Source: Tenodera sinensis (lineage: Eukaryota > Arthropoda > Insecta > Mantodea > Mantidae). Taken from it: a stretch of 64,000 bases of DNA. Within the stretch, counting starts at the first letter, position 1. Every line of letters starts with the position of its first letter. This document shows, one piece after another, positions 44,430 to 57,697 of this stretch. A program made the position numbers and the translations under genes. The notes under the pieces were generated by a model. The model was not told where the DNA came from. It saw only the letters and a list, made by a program, of their open reading frames with translations, and made no database searches. Location of the stretch: assembly GCA_030765045.1 (NCBI GenBank), contig CM060963.1, forward strand, positions 74,687,617 through 74,751,616. The letters are read 5' to 3'.

Positions 44430-44671
44430 GGGTAATGCCACTCCCATCTTCTAATACATCAGTACCCCAATACCTATTCCTGCCCCCTTTCTGTATCCTA
44501 AACTAGGCATACAGAAAGAATCCATTACCAAGGACACAAAAGCATGACAACACAAAGACAACCTCCAATAACGCACAGATAAAGTCGCATTAGCGGCTAG
44601 GTGCTGTGCAAACACGACATCCCGTACAGGAGAACCTGTACGACCTGAACTCGGTCACTGGTCACTCACTG

Positions 44672-44683
44672 GAGATCTGCGTT
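44672..44683 (+). repeat. LINE-2 target-site duplication, right copy
   Basis: GAGATCTGCGTT, identical to 39649-39660; Repeat A resumes directly with CTTTGTATAGTACGATTTGG. Confidence 0.85.
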
Positions 44684-45150
44684 CTTTGTATAGTACGATT
44701 TGGTCTATCTCTTAGGTTTACCAGTTATGCAAAAGTAATCAAGGGTAAACAGACTACATAGGCTATAAAGGGAAAATTCAAAATATACATTTCGTATGCC
44801 ATAAAAATACCTTAAACATGTGGTACTTTAATCAAGATTTTAGAACTGTTTTTGAGAAAACCCAAATTTTGGAACAATTTGCCAAGTAAAGGATAGTTTA
44901 GAGTGAAGGAATTTTCTTCAAAATCTTTGTGTCGTATCCTTGAAATTATAATTTTAAAAAGCAACTTTGGCTTTTAAAACTTTCGTTTTTGAATTATGCT
45001 GTTTACAAACACACATACATACATATTCACACGAGGTCCTTTTTCTAAAAATGCCTTTTAGGATTCAGCGGGCCTCAAAACATATATTTCCGATGAAATT
45101 TTGGGTAGAATACTTCCCCTACTTAACTATGCATGGTAGAGAAAGTAAAA
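44672..45150 (+). repeat. Repeat A copy 7, segment 3 of 3
   Basis: Continues the copy broken at 35197 and 39660. It runs through TTACCAGTTATGCAAAAGTA, ATACATTTCGTATGCC, a small microsatellite slot (45005-45030) and the tail ACTTCCCCTACTTAACTATG, then CATGGTAGAGAAAGTAAAA. Confidence 0.85.
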
Positions 45151-45835
45151 CTTTCTTACTGTTGAAAGTTTCATGTAGCTACATAAATATGTCTTGTTTT
45201 CGATAAGCGTTATTTCAGTTAAGATATTGAAATACCCACTAAGAGTGGGAGAAAGGAAACTTATTTCGGCGTACCATATTTGGAAGTAATTAGTGAAGGT
45301 GAGCCAGATATATCGTGAAGTAAGTTGCGCTCTCTTTTATTCTAATGGGATTAAAAGCAGAAAGTTTATTTAGCGGCCATATCTCATGGTTGGGGACGTC
45401 ACGATTTTCAACTGTTATTACATTGCTGCAAACACAGGCAATTTCGCAACTCATCCAGCTAAAGGAAATATTACTTGCCCGAGCAAGAATTTATTATGTC
45501 AGGTCCCTCTTCCTGCATTTCCATATGCCCACGCAACCGTGTTTTTTAAAAATACACTTCACCGCTGAGCCAGTGATTCCAAAAGGTTAATTTTCCTTCC
45601 ACTCGGAAACGATTCTAATCTAAAAGATAATTTATTGGCTTGAAAATGTTCTCCGCTTGTTCTCTGCAACTTCATCTTCGTTTGGTGCGAAGTTTCTAAT
45701 ATATAACTGCAGGACACAGTAGCCAGGTAAACAGGCATGTCCTACTCTCTAGCGAATGAATGCTAGTTAAAATATCTAGCTTTAAATCTAGGTATACGAA
45801 TGAACTTCGTGTTCTAGACCAGGGATTTCATTTAT
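45151..45835. other. Unassigned spacer
   Basis: No recognised gene or repeat. Confidence 0.4.
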
Positions 45836-46131
45836 TACTTCCTCTACTATCTAATTATAGAAAGAAAATGAAGTATTGAAGTCCATCCAAAAATTTGATT
45901 CCGAGATTTCAACGGAAATACGAATCTACCTGTCTTAGGATTCCCTGAAAAACAAATCATTCTCAAGAACATCTGTGTCTGAATCTGTGAACGGCGAAAA
46001 ATCAGTTAAATACCAAACTTGGTATTTAAGTTTAGTGTCTTCCAAGGATATGATACAAAGTTGTTGCACAACTCTATAATCCCGTATCACAAACTACCTT
46101 TCACATACCGCACATATTTTTGATTTTGAGA
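45836..46131 (-). repeat. Repeat A copy 8 (partial)
   Basis: Tail ACTTCCTCTACTATCTAATT, then GAAGTATTGAAGTCCATCC, through an almost empty microsatellite slot (CATCTGTGTCTGAATCTG) to TTTGATTTTGAGAC. More diverged than other copies. Confidence 0.7.
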
Positions 46132-46272
46132 CTACTTCCGTTTCCATTAATGTATAGGTTTTCCGCTAGGCTGTATTCTCATACACTTAGTACCGCCTGG
46201 TAGCACTGCGGTAAGGGCGCCTGCTATAGTGCCTGGCCCTGGCTAGAGGGAGTGTTAGCCTGACTTCTGGCC

Positions 46273-47144
46273 CAGGGTTGCCAACCCGTACGATAATTAT
46301 GGGGGTGTTCGATAATTTGAATGTTGACAGGCGAAATATAATTTTCACCCGTTTGTCACACCAGCGAAATAAATTAATTACAAATAGCGACATCAGTTTT
46401 GTCCCCATGGCCTATCTACACCCCTCTAAGACAACGATTCCATATCCTACTAATCCTTCTATCCTTTATCCTCTTGTTGCCAGTGTGCCTAGACCTGGTA
46501 ATCTCAATGAAGAAGGCACTGCTCAGAAAATTGATGATCAATGGAGAAATCTAGGAATAAGTATTATTCCGTGTAAAATAAAGAACATGCTTGAACCGGC
46601 AGTTTCTGGAGTACTATTAAACACATTATTACCTAGGTGAAAATATTGATTTCAAAGAACTGGCGGAGTTTGCATTGTCAGTGATTTCGTTGCCCCACAG
46701 AAACGCTTCTTGTGGAAGACTTTTTTCTAAACTGGGCTTAATAAAAGCCAAAATTAGAAACAGATTGGCGCTAGATACGGTAAATGGACTTATTATGTCG
46801 TCTCAGCTTATGAAAGAATGTGGTGGGTTCGAAAATATGCAAGTTACCGAGAAGATGTTAAAGCTTATCTCAGCAACAAATTTGTACAATGCTGCAACAG
46901 TTGAGGAAGATGAACTTTCAGATGAATAGTGCGAGAAACATAAGTGCTAAAGTTGTAATACTGGTTGAGGTCATCAATCTTGTAAGTGGATACTATAAAC
47001 ATCAACACTTACATTTTCATAACTGTTGTGCTGACATTTTTATTGCTGTAGCATTTGGTTTATGATGTACGATAATTTTGAATCCAAATCTATAATTTTC
47101 AGTGGCCGGTACGATAATTTTACTTTTAAAAGTTGGCAACCCTG
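46273..47144 (+). mobile_element. hAT transposon, 872 bp, perfect TIRs and 8-bp TSD
   Basis: Starts CAGGGTTGCCAAC and ends GTTGGCAACCCTG, a perfect 13-bp inverted pair. TTCTGGCC lies on both sides (46265-46272 and 47145-47152), the 8-bp duplication expected of hAT. ACGATAATT-type words recur just inside both ends (46290, 46311, 47067 and 47111 regions), likely subterminal transposase-binding repeats. Only C-terminal transposase sequence remains inside, so the element is non-autonomous. Confidence 0.85.
46278..46929 (+). pseudogene. hAT transposase, C-terminal part
   Basis: Two frames. At about 46500-46560 it has LNEEGTAQKIDDQWRNLGI, resembling the linker before the dimerisation domain. At 46675-46929 it has SVISLPHRNASCGRLFSKLG, then IKAKIRNRLALDTVNGLIMS, the hAT dimerisation motif (LPHSNAxxERxFSxxxxIKTKxRNRL). 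The catalytic RNase H-like core is absent. A frameshift and stop between the pieces confirm decay. Confidence 0.75.
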
Positions 47145-47719
47145 TTCTGGCCAGATGGAAAATCTAAGTCGGTGAGTTATGTTTGGGCCAGAGCTTGATT
47201 TTTCTCATTCTTGCTGTATTTGACCGTAAGTTACCTGGGCTGTGCCTTTCAGTGCTGGGATTTTGGGTATAGCTCCTATTTGGGGGACAATGTATGATGT
47301 GTACGGACCAGGCGTGTTTCAAGTTGCCAAAAATTCTGTATTTATGGCTTTGTATTTATGGCAGGGGGAAACGCTTTACTCAGTATAGCCGCGCGGCAAT
47401 TTCATGGGGAATACAGGATATATTGAAGTCCATTCAATGTCAGTGCTTAAAGAGTTTATGGCTTGTTGTGTCCAAAGGGATTTCAATATTGTTCATATTG
47501 GCTTATTAAATAACTGTTCCAGAAAATTGTCTAATGCTTTGAGGGGCACTCCTTTCACACAATTGGTCCTGCCGATACCCCAGTGTTAGGATCCGCACTT
47601 CCTTCGTTTCCTTTCTTTAGTTATATAAATTAATTACACCACAGCAATGGTGCTATTACTGGTAGTTTCTTTCAAAGATTAAGGTTAATGGTGGATTATA
47701 AATATTACATTGTGTATTA

Positions 47720-48512
47720 AAGTTTCTCCCGTTGATAATTTTGAAATTTGGGGAAAATGGCTACAGTGGTGGATGTGGCTTATTTGCGTAAAGAGCGAAC
47801 TACTTTTTGTATTAGCTATACTTGCTGGCGTTTCAGCTTTGTCTGTGGACGTTGCAGTCATTTTGGACGAGTTTCAAAGTGTAAAAGATAAGCCCATTTT
47901 AAGGTTGCGCAAAGATCACGCGTTAGTGCAGGAGTCGCTGAGTGAATGCTAAAAGGCTTTGGTCGAGTTTAGGGAACTGTTTGCCGATTCAGGATCACGT
48001 GTGACGCTGACTAAATAGCAACTCAGGAGGCTTTCAGCGCGTGTGATGCACTACATACATAGGCTAAATTACTTTGCTAAATGCTTTCCCGACGTTTCGC
48101 TTTGCCTCCCCTTAACTGAATTACGCGAAAAGTTTCTATCATTTCGTCAGGGTAGGGATATGCTAACATGCCGAAGCAGCCAAATGACCCAGTTGTAGAA
48201 ACTAACAAGACTTCGGCGAATAGCCTTGGGTCGGCCTACCGACGGTTGAATTTATTACATCCTTTACAAAAATTCGTGGAATCACAGTCGGAGCTTGAGG
48301 TGGTCGATATTCAAACGGCGGTGGAATTCTTGAAATTTCTGATAAGTGTCCATTAAGTAGTGCAGGTTTCTAATTTACCTGATTCACTGCTTTTGGAAGC
48401 AGTTACGACTAAAATGAAAGGGTTGGTTCTCAATATCTTACTAGGGGTAAAACAAGATGCAAATCCGTTACGTGCTCTCCATGAGGATGTTTTGTACCTC
48501 GGAGAGCATTAA
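47720..48512 (+). pseudogene. Gag-like relic of an LTR retrotransposon
   Basis: Pieces in several frames resemble a retroelement Gag: ALVQESLSEC, LRRLSARVMHYIHRLNYFAK, SAYRRLNLLHPLQKFVESQS, TAVEFLKFLISVH and, after stops, LPDSLLLEAVTTKMKGLVLN followed by LRALHEDVLYL. A LxFLLKL...MPDSxLxE...L...FHxEVL pattern is known from some insect gypsy-like Gags. No protease or RT follows, and no LTR was identified beside it. Tentative. Confidence 0.35.
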
Positions 48513-48544
48513 CTACCCTAGAACACCTATGCATTTAAAGTCAC

Positions 48545-49147
48545 AGTTAAAAACCAAAGTTGGTAAACTACCCTTTAGATAGAAAATTTTTCGAAATTTT
48601 TTATTTTCTTAAAAAATAGCTATAATAATTTTGATTAAAATGCCATATGTTTAAGATATTTTTATGGCAAATGAAATGTAATTTTGAATTTTCTGGCTAT
48701 AGCCTGTGTAGTCTTGTTTACTTTTGATGACTTTTACATAACTCGTAAACCGCAAGAGATAGACCAAATCTTACTGTACAAAAAATATACTCGTAGATTT
48801 TTTTTTTTTTTTAGAGAGCTAAGCATTTCGAAGATATTCCTTGTTATTTGTGCGACTTTTGCAATACTTATTCTTGAGTTTTGCAATGGAAGGTCGTTAT
48901 TGACTTTTTATCTCTTGGCCATGCAAAAAGAACGGAATTCAAAGCCTTCATATAACGACCAGCTGTAAAAGATTCGACTATCGCTCAAAGTTATATGTAT
49001 TCACATATTTCCCTTGCACCTGCCAGGTAATTTCTGCAAATACGTATTTATCTCGAGTAACATGAACAAGATAGAGGAATATGAGTTTGTAAGAATAGTT
49101 AGTACAAGAGTAGAGAAAGTCATGTGAGCGGGACAAATTGGATTATT
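48545..49147 (-). repeat. Repeat A copy 9 (5' two thirds)
   Basis: Minus-oriented. From AAAACCAAAGTTGGTAAACT through TTCTGGCTATAGCCTGTGTA, an inserted poly-T run (48799-48812) and ACGACCAGCTGTAAAAGATT to the head GAGAAAGTCATGTGAGCGGG. The half left of the microsatellite slot is missing. Confidence 0.85.
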
Positions 49148-49167
49148 AGAAATGACTTTTTTACACA

Positions 49168-49480
49168 TTTCCTTGTAAGTTCAATAAGAAGAGTAAAATA
49201 CAGTATAGACTTAAGCGTCAGTCAAATCTTTTAAGACCCGGTCGCTATGATGACTGACATTCCATACTCCTTGCATGTCTAGGACATAAACAAGGACTTC
49301 CCTTTGGAAAATCACTCTACAAACAATATATTTTATATAGATTGAGAGTTTTAATGAGATCTACTTTTTTCTTGTGCAGTAAGATATCTATCTCTTACGA
49401 TTTACCAGTTATGCAAAGGTCATCCAGAATGAAGAAGACTTCTGAGAACATTCCCAGAAAATACACATTTCATTTGGCAA
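49168..49480 (+). repeat. Repeat A copy 10 (internal fragment)
   Basis: Plus-oriented and about 20 bp from copy 9, so the two face each other as an inverted pair. It contains CAGTATAGACTTAAGCG, AGTTTTAATGAGATCTAC and ACCAGTTATGCAAAGGTCAT. Confidence 0.75.
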
Positions 49481-49555
49481 AGAAAAAAATTTCGCCAATG
49501 GGAACAGGTTGGAAGAGATGTAACGAGAATATACTACTCATTCCTTATCACCAGC

Positions 49556-50498
49556 TTCATCAAATTCTGGAGTTTCCTTTCCACTGGTCTCGCCAATTCC
49601 TTAACCACCCGAACAATCAAGACTACAAAAAGGTGGCCATAGGAAGCAATACAGTGAGGTGCTTACATCTACGCCTATGAAAGAGGGGCTTGAAAGAAAA
49701 GAGGCAAATAAACAGGAAGAAAGAAGACAGTCATCGGAGAGGGCTTTTGAAAATATCAAGAAGAAAGCTGGACAAAGAGCAAAAAGGAGGCTTGACTTGA
49801 GTTCTTCAGAAGAAGAGGAAGAGGAAAGAGATATAAAAACTGTGCTAAGATGTACATGATTATTACGATGAGTTTGATGTGCCGCATTCACCTGAAAGTA
49901 ACAATGACATTTGCTATTTGTGTGGAGAGTATGGAAAGGGTAACAGTTCTGGTACAAGTGCTCTAAATGCTCAAACTGGACTCATGCAGCTTGCAGAGGT
50001 TGGGTAACGAAAGCTTCTGCATTGTGTGTAAGACAACATTCCATTTATTTAACTTTGGTAGTTCTTCGTTTATATAATCTAATATAAATCCGGGTGCTGC
50101 AAGTGTCGTCAACTTAATTCTGGTGACAAAAGAGTTAACATATTTTTTATAAATAATGGGGCTGTAATACATCAACTTTTACTCTGTATGTTAAGCATTT
50201 TTAACGTGATGAAAAAATAAAATCTATAATTATACTTTTCTTTTTATTGAAATGGTGCTCCTTTGGAAACAGGTATTCGCCGTTGCCCATTGAGGGTGGG
50301 CAATGGCGAACGTTGCTTTATTTTGAAAATATAATTTTTTAAAATTAAGATTACGGTAAATAAAATAAAAATTACAGATCGCAAGACAAATATACTACAT
50401 ATATTTTAAGTAAATTGTACTTTACCATAACTTCATTATATTCACAGTACAGAGATATTAAGCTTAAGCGTTCGCCATTACCCCACTCTCCCCTATTT
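49556..50498 (+). pseudogene. pogo/Tigger-like transposon, 3' half
   Basis: Translation gives LTSTPMKEGLERKEANKQ, then a Lys-rich stretch and LDLSSSEEEEEERD, typical of the C-terminal tail of pogo-type transposases. Next is YLCGEYGKG and, after a frame change, WYKCSKCSNWTHAAC (about 49945-50000), the PHD-like Cys/His end of such proteins. The right end near 50468-50498 reads GTTCGCCATTACCCCACTCT then CCCCT, resembling pogo terminal repeats. A hairpin (TTGCCCA/TGGGCAA) lies at 50274-50304. The DDE core is absent; the left part was replaced by or lost next to Repeat A copy 10. Confidence 0.55.
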
Positions 50499-50523
50499 AT
50501 TATTGAGTGTGCAAGATTTTTAC

Positions 50524-51255
50524 TTTCCCTACTGCGTGTGTGTGTGTCAGTCTGTGTGTCTGTGGACGGCATAACTCAAAAACGAAGAGTCGGTTAAAAA
50601 CCAAAGTTTGTATTTAAGTTTAATGTTTTTCCAGGATGCAACACAAAGATTTTAAAGAAAATAGCAGTAGCCTAAACTACTCTTTACATGGAAAATTTTT
50701 CGAAAATTTGGATTTTCTTGAAAATGGCTCTAACAATTTAGATTAAAATGCCGTATGTTTGAGATACTTTATGACAAATGAAATGTATATTTTGAATTTT
50801 CTGGCTATAGCTTATGTAGTCCTGTTTGCTCTGGATAACTTTTGAATAACTCGTAAACCGTAAGTGATAGACAAAAACTTACTGTACAAAAAATGTAGAT
50901 CTTGCTAAAATACAGAATTTGTGTCGGAATAAATTTTTTAGAGTGAACCATTTCGGAGATATTCCTTGTTATGTGTGTCAGTTTCGGAAAACTTGAAACT
51001 TTGGTGAAATGGAACATCGTTGTTCATTTTATTGTTAAACGTGCAAAGAGAATGGGATCTCCAAGTTTAAAAGATTTCACTATCGCTCAAAGCCTACTGT
51101 ATTCCCATATTCCCCTTGCACCTAAAAGGAAATAAGCAATAGCAAGTTTCTGTAAATGCTTATTTCCACTAACACGAAGAAGATATAGGAATAAGAGTTT
51201 GTAAGAATGGTTAGCACAAGAGTAGAGAAAGTCATGTGAGTGCAACACATCAGAT
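50524..51255 (-). repeat. Repeat A copy 11
   Basis: Minus-oriented. It starts close to the microsatellite slot (50535-50570, GTGTGTGTGTCAGTCTGTGT) and is complete from there to the head GTCATGTGAGTGCAACACAT then CAGATTTTT. One of the best-preserved copies of this part. Confidence 0.85.
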
Positions 51256-51837
51256 TTTTAAAGTAGATTTTCAATATAATGTTAATTTAAACAGTGTTAA
51301 ATTTTTTAAGATTTCGAAAACGCACCCAAAAAATTTGGTCATATTTATCGTCATATTTTCTATTTTTTTCAGTCCGAAGTGCTTGCATATTTCTAACAGT
51401 TTTAGGTAATAAACATCGGGGCCCTGGTAATAACAATTTTTTTCTGAGATTCTCATGGTATCACGAGTCTCAAAACAGCAGAATGTTCATTGAGGAGGAC
51501 TACGCTTCATTACTGTATCAATTATAGCATTGAGGCTTAAAGCCCACACCTCTTTCGTCACGACAATGAGCTTTAAACCCTGTCCAGAATTGTTGCTGCA
51601 TAATTACATGAACTTGCCTTACAGGTGCTTCCATAACCACCATATGCACATAGTTGGCGCTTTGTAAGTACCTTTTGGTCCCAAGCCTAAAGAATTGGTA
51701 GGATTGATGAAGTTTCTTATCAATTAGTGAGTTTGATGCCTTTTTGTACTATTGGACAACCGTTATCTTACTGGGGGTATTAAATGGTTGAATACATGCA
51801 ATTACGTGGTTATGTTAGAAAGATAAAACAAAAAGTC
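51256..51837. other. Unassigned spacer
   Basis: No recognised gene or repeat between two Repeat A copies. Confidence 0.4.
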
Positions 51838-53650
<1,813 letters not shown>

Positions 53651-53892
53651 ACGCCTCTTTTCTGTATAAAGTATCCCATGTTGAAAAACAAAATGTAATC
53701 CCTAGCTTTAAAAACAAAAGAAGACACGCATGCAGGGCGATAAATTAGATGTGGAGTTTAGGGTGTACAACTACCATATTTAATAGCGCCCTTGTAATGC
53801 TAGGTTAGGTACATAAAATCAGGACTTACGTTATTAAAGTGCTTGTTCCTATCATTAAGATACAGCTTTCCTTTTATGGAAACATCACTCCC

Positions 53893-53970
53893 CAAACACA
53901 AACACACAAACACGGACGCACGCACACGCGCACACACACGCGCGCACACGCACACGCACGCACACACACC
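53893..53970 (+). repeat. (CA/CG)n alternating tract
   Basis: CACAAACACACAAACACGG passing into CGCACGCACACGCGCACACA-type sequence. Alternating purine-pyrimidine with CG steps; outside Repeat A. Confidence 0.9.
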
Positions 53971-54144
53971 TATAGGCAATAGTGCACAGCTATAACTGTT
54001 GTGTAAGCAAGTCTATTGTGCCCATAGTGAGGTGAGAATGCTGACTGCTGGTTGCACAAATGACAGCGTGTGTCGTGTGAAATGTTTATCTTTGCTGTTG
54101 TATGTACCATAACCATTACTACACTGTTAGAGGCAGCAATTATT

Positions 54145-54263
54145 AAATGTCCCATATTTATCTCAGTTTTTTCAAAAAAAAGTCCCTTTGTCCCTTCCTG
54201 AAAATTATTAGTAAAAATATCTCACAATATGGGACAAATCCCACGGTTTGGCAACACTGGTCC
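54145..54263 (-). mobile_element. hAT-like terminal fragment
   Basis: Read on the minus strand from 54263: CAGTGTTGCCAAACCGTGGG, then ATTTGTCCCATATTGTGAG. CAGTGTTGCCAAAC starts are common for hAT elements. An inner inverted pair (TGTCCCATATT/AATATGGGACA) lies at 54147-54238. No partner end was found. Confidence 0.4.
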
Positions 54264-54296
54264 TACCGTTTGGAAACAAACAGGCAGAGGGACCGT

Positions 54297-54347
54297 CGAG
54301 GAGGAGGAGGAGGAGGAGGAGGAGGAGGAGGAGGAGGAGGAAGAAGA
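54297..54347 (+). repeat. (GGA)n microsatellite
   Basis: About 15 perfect GAG/GGA repeats followed by GAAGAAGAGGAG; purine-only strand. Confidence 0.95.
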
Positions 54348-54359
54348 GGAGAAGGATGT

Positions 54360-56106
54360 AAATAATACTTTTAAAATCTGGTAAGGTAGATGGTTTGACA
54401 GTCAGTAACTAGGTGATCCGTGGTATCTATGTTGCACTTTCTTGTATATAGTCACTCTTAATTTTGGCATCACTCTGAGCCAATTCAAGATTTAAAACAA
54501 GGAAAATACTGAATCCTGGAATACCTCAATGTTGTGTCTGTCAATGGGCTTCTCCATATTCTCCGTACTGGGTCCCCACCACATAAGAGATACATTTTCG
54601 CATAGTCATCACGTGTACCATTAAGCCCCTCCTACTTGGCTGGCCTTGAGACACAAGCCGGGAATCACAGTTTGTTAAGTGGTGTTGGTAGGTATTGGAG
54701 TCCACGCTGCCGGCTAGCGGTAGGTTCTCTGTGCTAGCAAGGCCTTTCTCAACACGATGATGCATCAGCTGGGTAAGTCACAATATTTATCACTTTTGTG
54801 TTTTGAAGATGTCCTCGTTTACTATGTGACAGACGTGTTGTCACAGATACTGTTTCAATGTATAATGTGCGCAAAGGAATTCCTCCAAATCTTATGACTA
54901 CTAAAAGTAAGAGTGTAAAATTTGTAGTCATGAGCTGCGGCTGAGTTTTAATCGGCAGAGGATAGACAGCGCTATTTTCAGATAACATTGTGCATTGACG
55001 TAGGTATTCATTTGCAGAAGTTTCTATTTTATGCTAAAACAAAACGCGGTCGCAAACAAAAACGTAGTATAATGTTTAATAATGATTATAATAATCGTAT
55101 AAACAATAAATCGTTTGATCTCTAACTCTCAAAATCTCAGAGTAATGTTACAGGAATCAAGATAAACTGTCAAAATATGAAAAGAGAAAATAATTCCAAA
55201 ATATAAAATAAATGTTTTGTTCTATACTGAATAGGATATCAAATGAAATTGTAATTAAATCCTAATTATTTTATAGTCTTGCGTTGACAGACTGATTATC
55301 TTAAGAATTACAATAAACTACAGGTAGATTCGGAGTATATTGTGGGAAAAGTTTGTATCGTCTGTCAGTGTGTTGTTTTGTTGGCTGAAGGTAAACTTAA
55401 TATCACATAAGTCTTCTTTCATTTGTGTCTCGTGCTACATTATCTTAACATTTGCTGATATTTTAGAGCATCCCGGTTCAAAAACCTTGGAAACTTGATA
55501 GTAAATAGTGTAAATTCTTTATTACTTGTATATCAATTTTGGAAGATATCTTCTCTGATATTCTGTTTACAGGAATGATGTATGTAATTTTTCTGTAAAA
55601 CTCTCCATGCAGTATCTAAAAAGCCTGGTTCAGAGGCAAATGGACATTTTAATGGAGAGCGTAAAATTGTGCAATACCAGTAGGTACTAAAATCAATTTT
55701 AAAGCTAAATAGTTTTCAAAACATGAGTTAATATGATTTGTAACAAGCAAATTGAAATGCACTCACTACAGCTGTAAAAATTATTATTCTCATAATGATG
55801 GCGAACTTGCTTTGGGATATGAAATTTCATCTTTTGCCTATCTCTTAATGTAATATTTCCAATTTCTGTTTCCAGTGTGTGCGCTTCTCAAGTATGTTAT
55901 TCGCTCTCTGGATTACCAACCTTCATCTTGATATTAATAAGATTCTATCAACAGATATTGGAACTTCCGGTGTAGAATGTTGTAGTAGGTGTCGGGTAGA
56001 TTGCAGGAGCTATAAATAGAAGTCATTGATATTACAATACTAATAAGTATAAATCTGCTGGAATTGTAACCCCTTTTAGTTTCTATACACCAACTTACAT
56101 AAATAA
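54360..56106. other. Unassigned 1.7-kb stretch
   Basis: AT-rich with no recognised gene, TIR pair or repeat family. Confidence 0.45.
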
Positions 56107-56200
56107 GTAAAGGAAATATTGTATTCCACTAAAAAAAGTTCTATGCCGATGTTTCACTAGAAATACATGTTTTCAGGCCCCATAAAAAAGGAATAATTCC
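56107..56200 (-). repeat. Repeat A tail fragment (copy 13)
   Basis: AAATATTGTATTCCACTAAA, then TTTCACTAGAAATACATG and TTCAGGCCCC: only the tail, minus-oriented. Confidence 0.65.
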
Positions 56201-56235
56201 ATATGTGTTTTAGCAACTTAGCTACTTACCATATC

Positions 56236-56688
56236 CTACGTTTCCATGACGCATTCAATACGTATCGAATTCTTTTTCCAGATTGAATACCTGGAAATGC
56301 GGATTTAAACGAAACTCACTCACGCATTGATCCGCGTATTTCGTGGGATTGGATCGAAATTGTGTTGAATGGAAACACCGATCGATTTGAACCTGCCAAA
56401 GATGCTAACTTCCACTGTACTCGTAACATCCTGCACACTCGTCATATTGTTTTCTTAGTGAAAGTATTGTAATAAAAAACAAAGCCACTGTTACTGTTTC
56501 TATAATCTCAAAATATATTCTTTTCAAAAACTTTACCAACTCCAAAACCTTGTTAAAATACGGCGAAAACATACAGGTTCGCCAACATAAACCAAGTGAC
56601 CAACATAAAAGCTTGAATTATTTCTGTTTGAGCCTTGCGTCTCCAAAGCGATCTCGTTTCCTGATTGAATTCCACATGGAAACGTGGG
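56236..56688. mobile_element. Possible MITE with CACGTTTCCATG-type ends
   Basis: Left ACGTTTCCATGACGCATTCA and, in reverse from the right, ACGTTTCCATGTGGAATTCA form an imperfect inverted pair of about 22 bp, and GAATGGAAACACC recurs internally. GTTTCCAT-type ends occur in PIF/Harbinger MITEs. No clear target duplication. Tentative. Confidence 0.35.
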
Positions 56689-56761
56689 GCATTTTTTCGT
56701 TATTCTATATTCTCTCAAAATATGGTCCTAACGATGTTATATTTCATGACAAGTGTAAGGT

Positions 56762-56801
56762 AGGTGCGCGCACGCACGCGCACGCACGCGCACACGCACA
56801 C

Positions 56802-56880
<79 letters not shown>

Positions 56881-57473
56881 ATTTCTGAGAGTAGCCTTCG
56901 TTTTGAGCAACTTTTGTAAAATTAATTTTCTCAAAAATGGCTCAAACAGTTCATGTTAAAATATGACATATTTCAGATATTTTCTTGACAAATGAAATGT
57001 GTATCGTGAATTTTCTGGGAATGTCCTCAGAAGTCCTCTTTATTCTGTGTGATTTTTACATAACAGCTAAAACTAGACAGAAAAAAATGTTGGTACATAA
57101 AAAGGTAGGTGTTAAAAGATACAATTTATGTCAATTTTACAGTACTAAATGTTCTCAAATAGTAATAGGCATTAGTGTCGGCACACTTTTTTCCAGGGAG
57201 GGGTGGGGGCACATGTTGGAAGTTTGCAAGAATATTAAATCATTATTTTAGTGTCAAAATTTATATTTGTTGGAGATAACCGTATTAATTTGCGCTAAAT
57301 AGAAATTATTCTTTACATCAAAATTAAAATAATAGTTTAATAGTCAGTAATTGGTTGCACATTAGGTTTACCCCCCTTCGCGACGCACATGGCAATAGGA
57401 CTTTTTCTTTTTAATCCCTTGGCCATACAAAGAGAATGGAATTTCATAGCCATCACATAACGACCAGCTCTTT

Positions 57474-57526
<53 letters not shown>

Positions 57527-57697
57527 ATCGCTTAAAGTCTACTTCCTATATTCCCATACTCCCCTTGCACCTACAGGAAAATTAGTTCTAAGCTAATTTC
57601 TGGAAATTTTTATCTCGATTAATATGAAGTAGGTAGAGGAATAAGCACTTAAATTTGTACAAGAGTAGAAAATGTCATGTGAGCACAAAACAGATTT
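56762..57697 (-). repeat. Repeat A copy 14 (diverged, with insertion)
   Basis: Minus-oriented. The microsatellite slot (56762-56876) is a CGCA/CA array, longer than in most copies, with perfect (CA) at 56807-56875. The middle (AATTTTCTCAAAAATGGCTC, TTCTTGACAAATGAAATG) is diverged. Sequence from about 57150 to 57395 is not Repeat A. The family resumes at CTTTTTAATCCCTTGGCCAT, is interrupted by a ~47-nt poly-T (57476-57523) and ends AATGTCATGTGAGCACAAAA. Confidence 0.75.

Larger units (their letters stand above)
39661..44671 (+). mobile_element. LINE-2: Jockey-type non-LTR retrotransposon, full length but decayed
   Basis: A 5,011-bp plus-oriented element flanked by a perfect 12-bp duplication. 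Order: 5' UTR with two 62-bp monomers, ORF1 with three zinc knuckles, ORF2 with endonuclease and RT, and a short 3' UTR. The tail lacks poly-A and ends GGTCACTGGTCACTCACTG. Its ORFs contain frameshifts and stops, so it is inactive. ORF sequences differ clearly from LINE-1, so it is a separate Jockey-type family. Confidence 0.88.
46190..47200 (+). mobile_element. SINE-like host sequence split by the hAT element
   Basis: GTACCGCCTGGTAGCACTGC then GGTAAGGGCGCCTGC left of the hAT, and TTCTGGCCAGATGGAAAATC to its right, form one continuous GC-rich sequence when the hAT and one TTCTGGCC are removed. TAGCACTGCGG resembles a polymerase III A box, so a SINE is plausible but no B box was confirmed. Confidence 0.35.
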
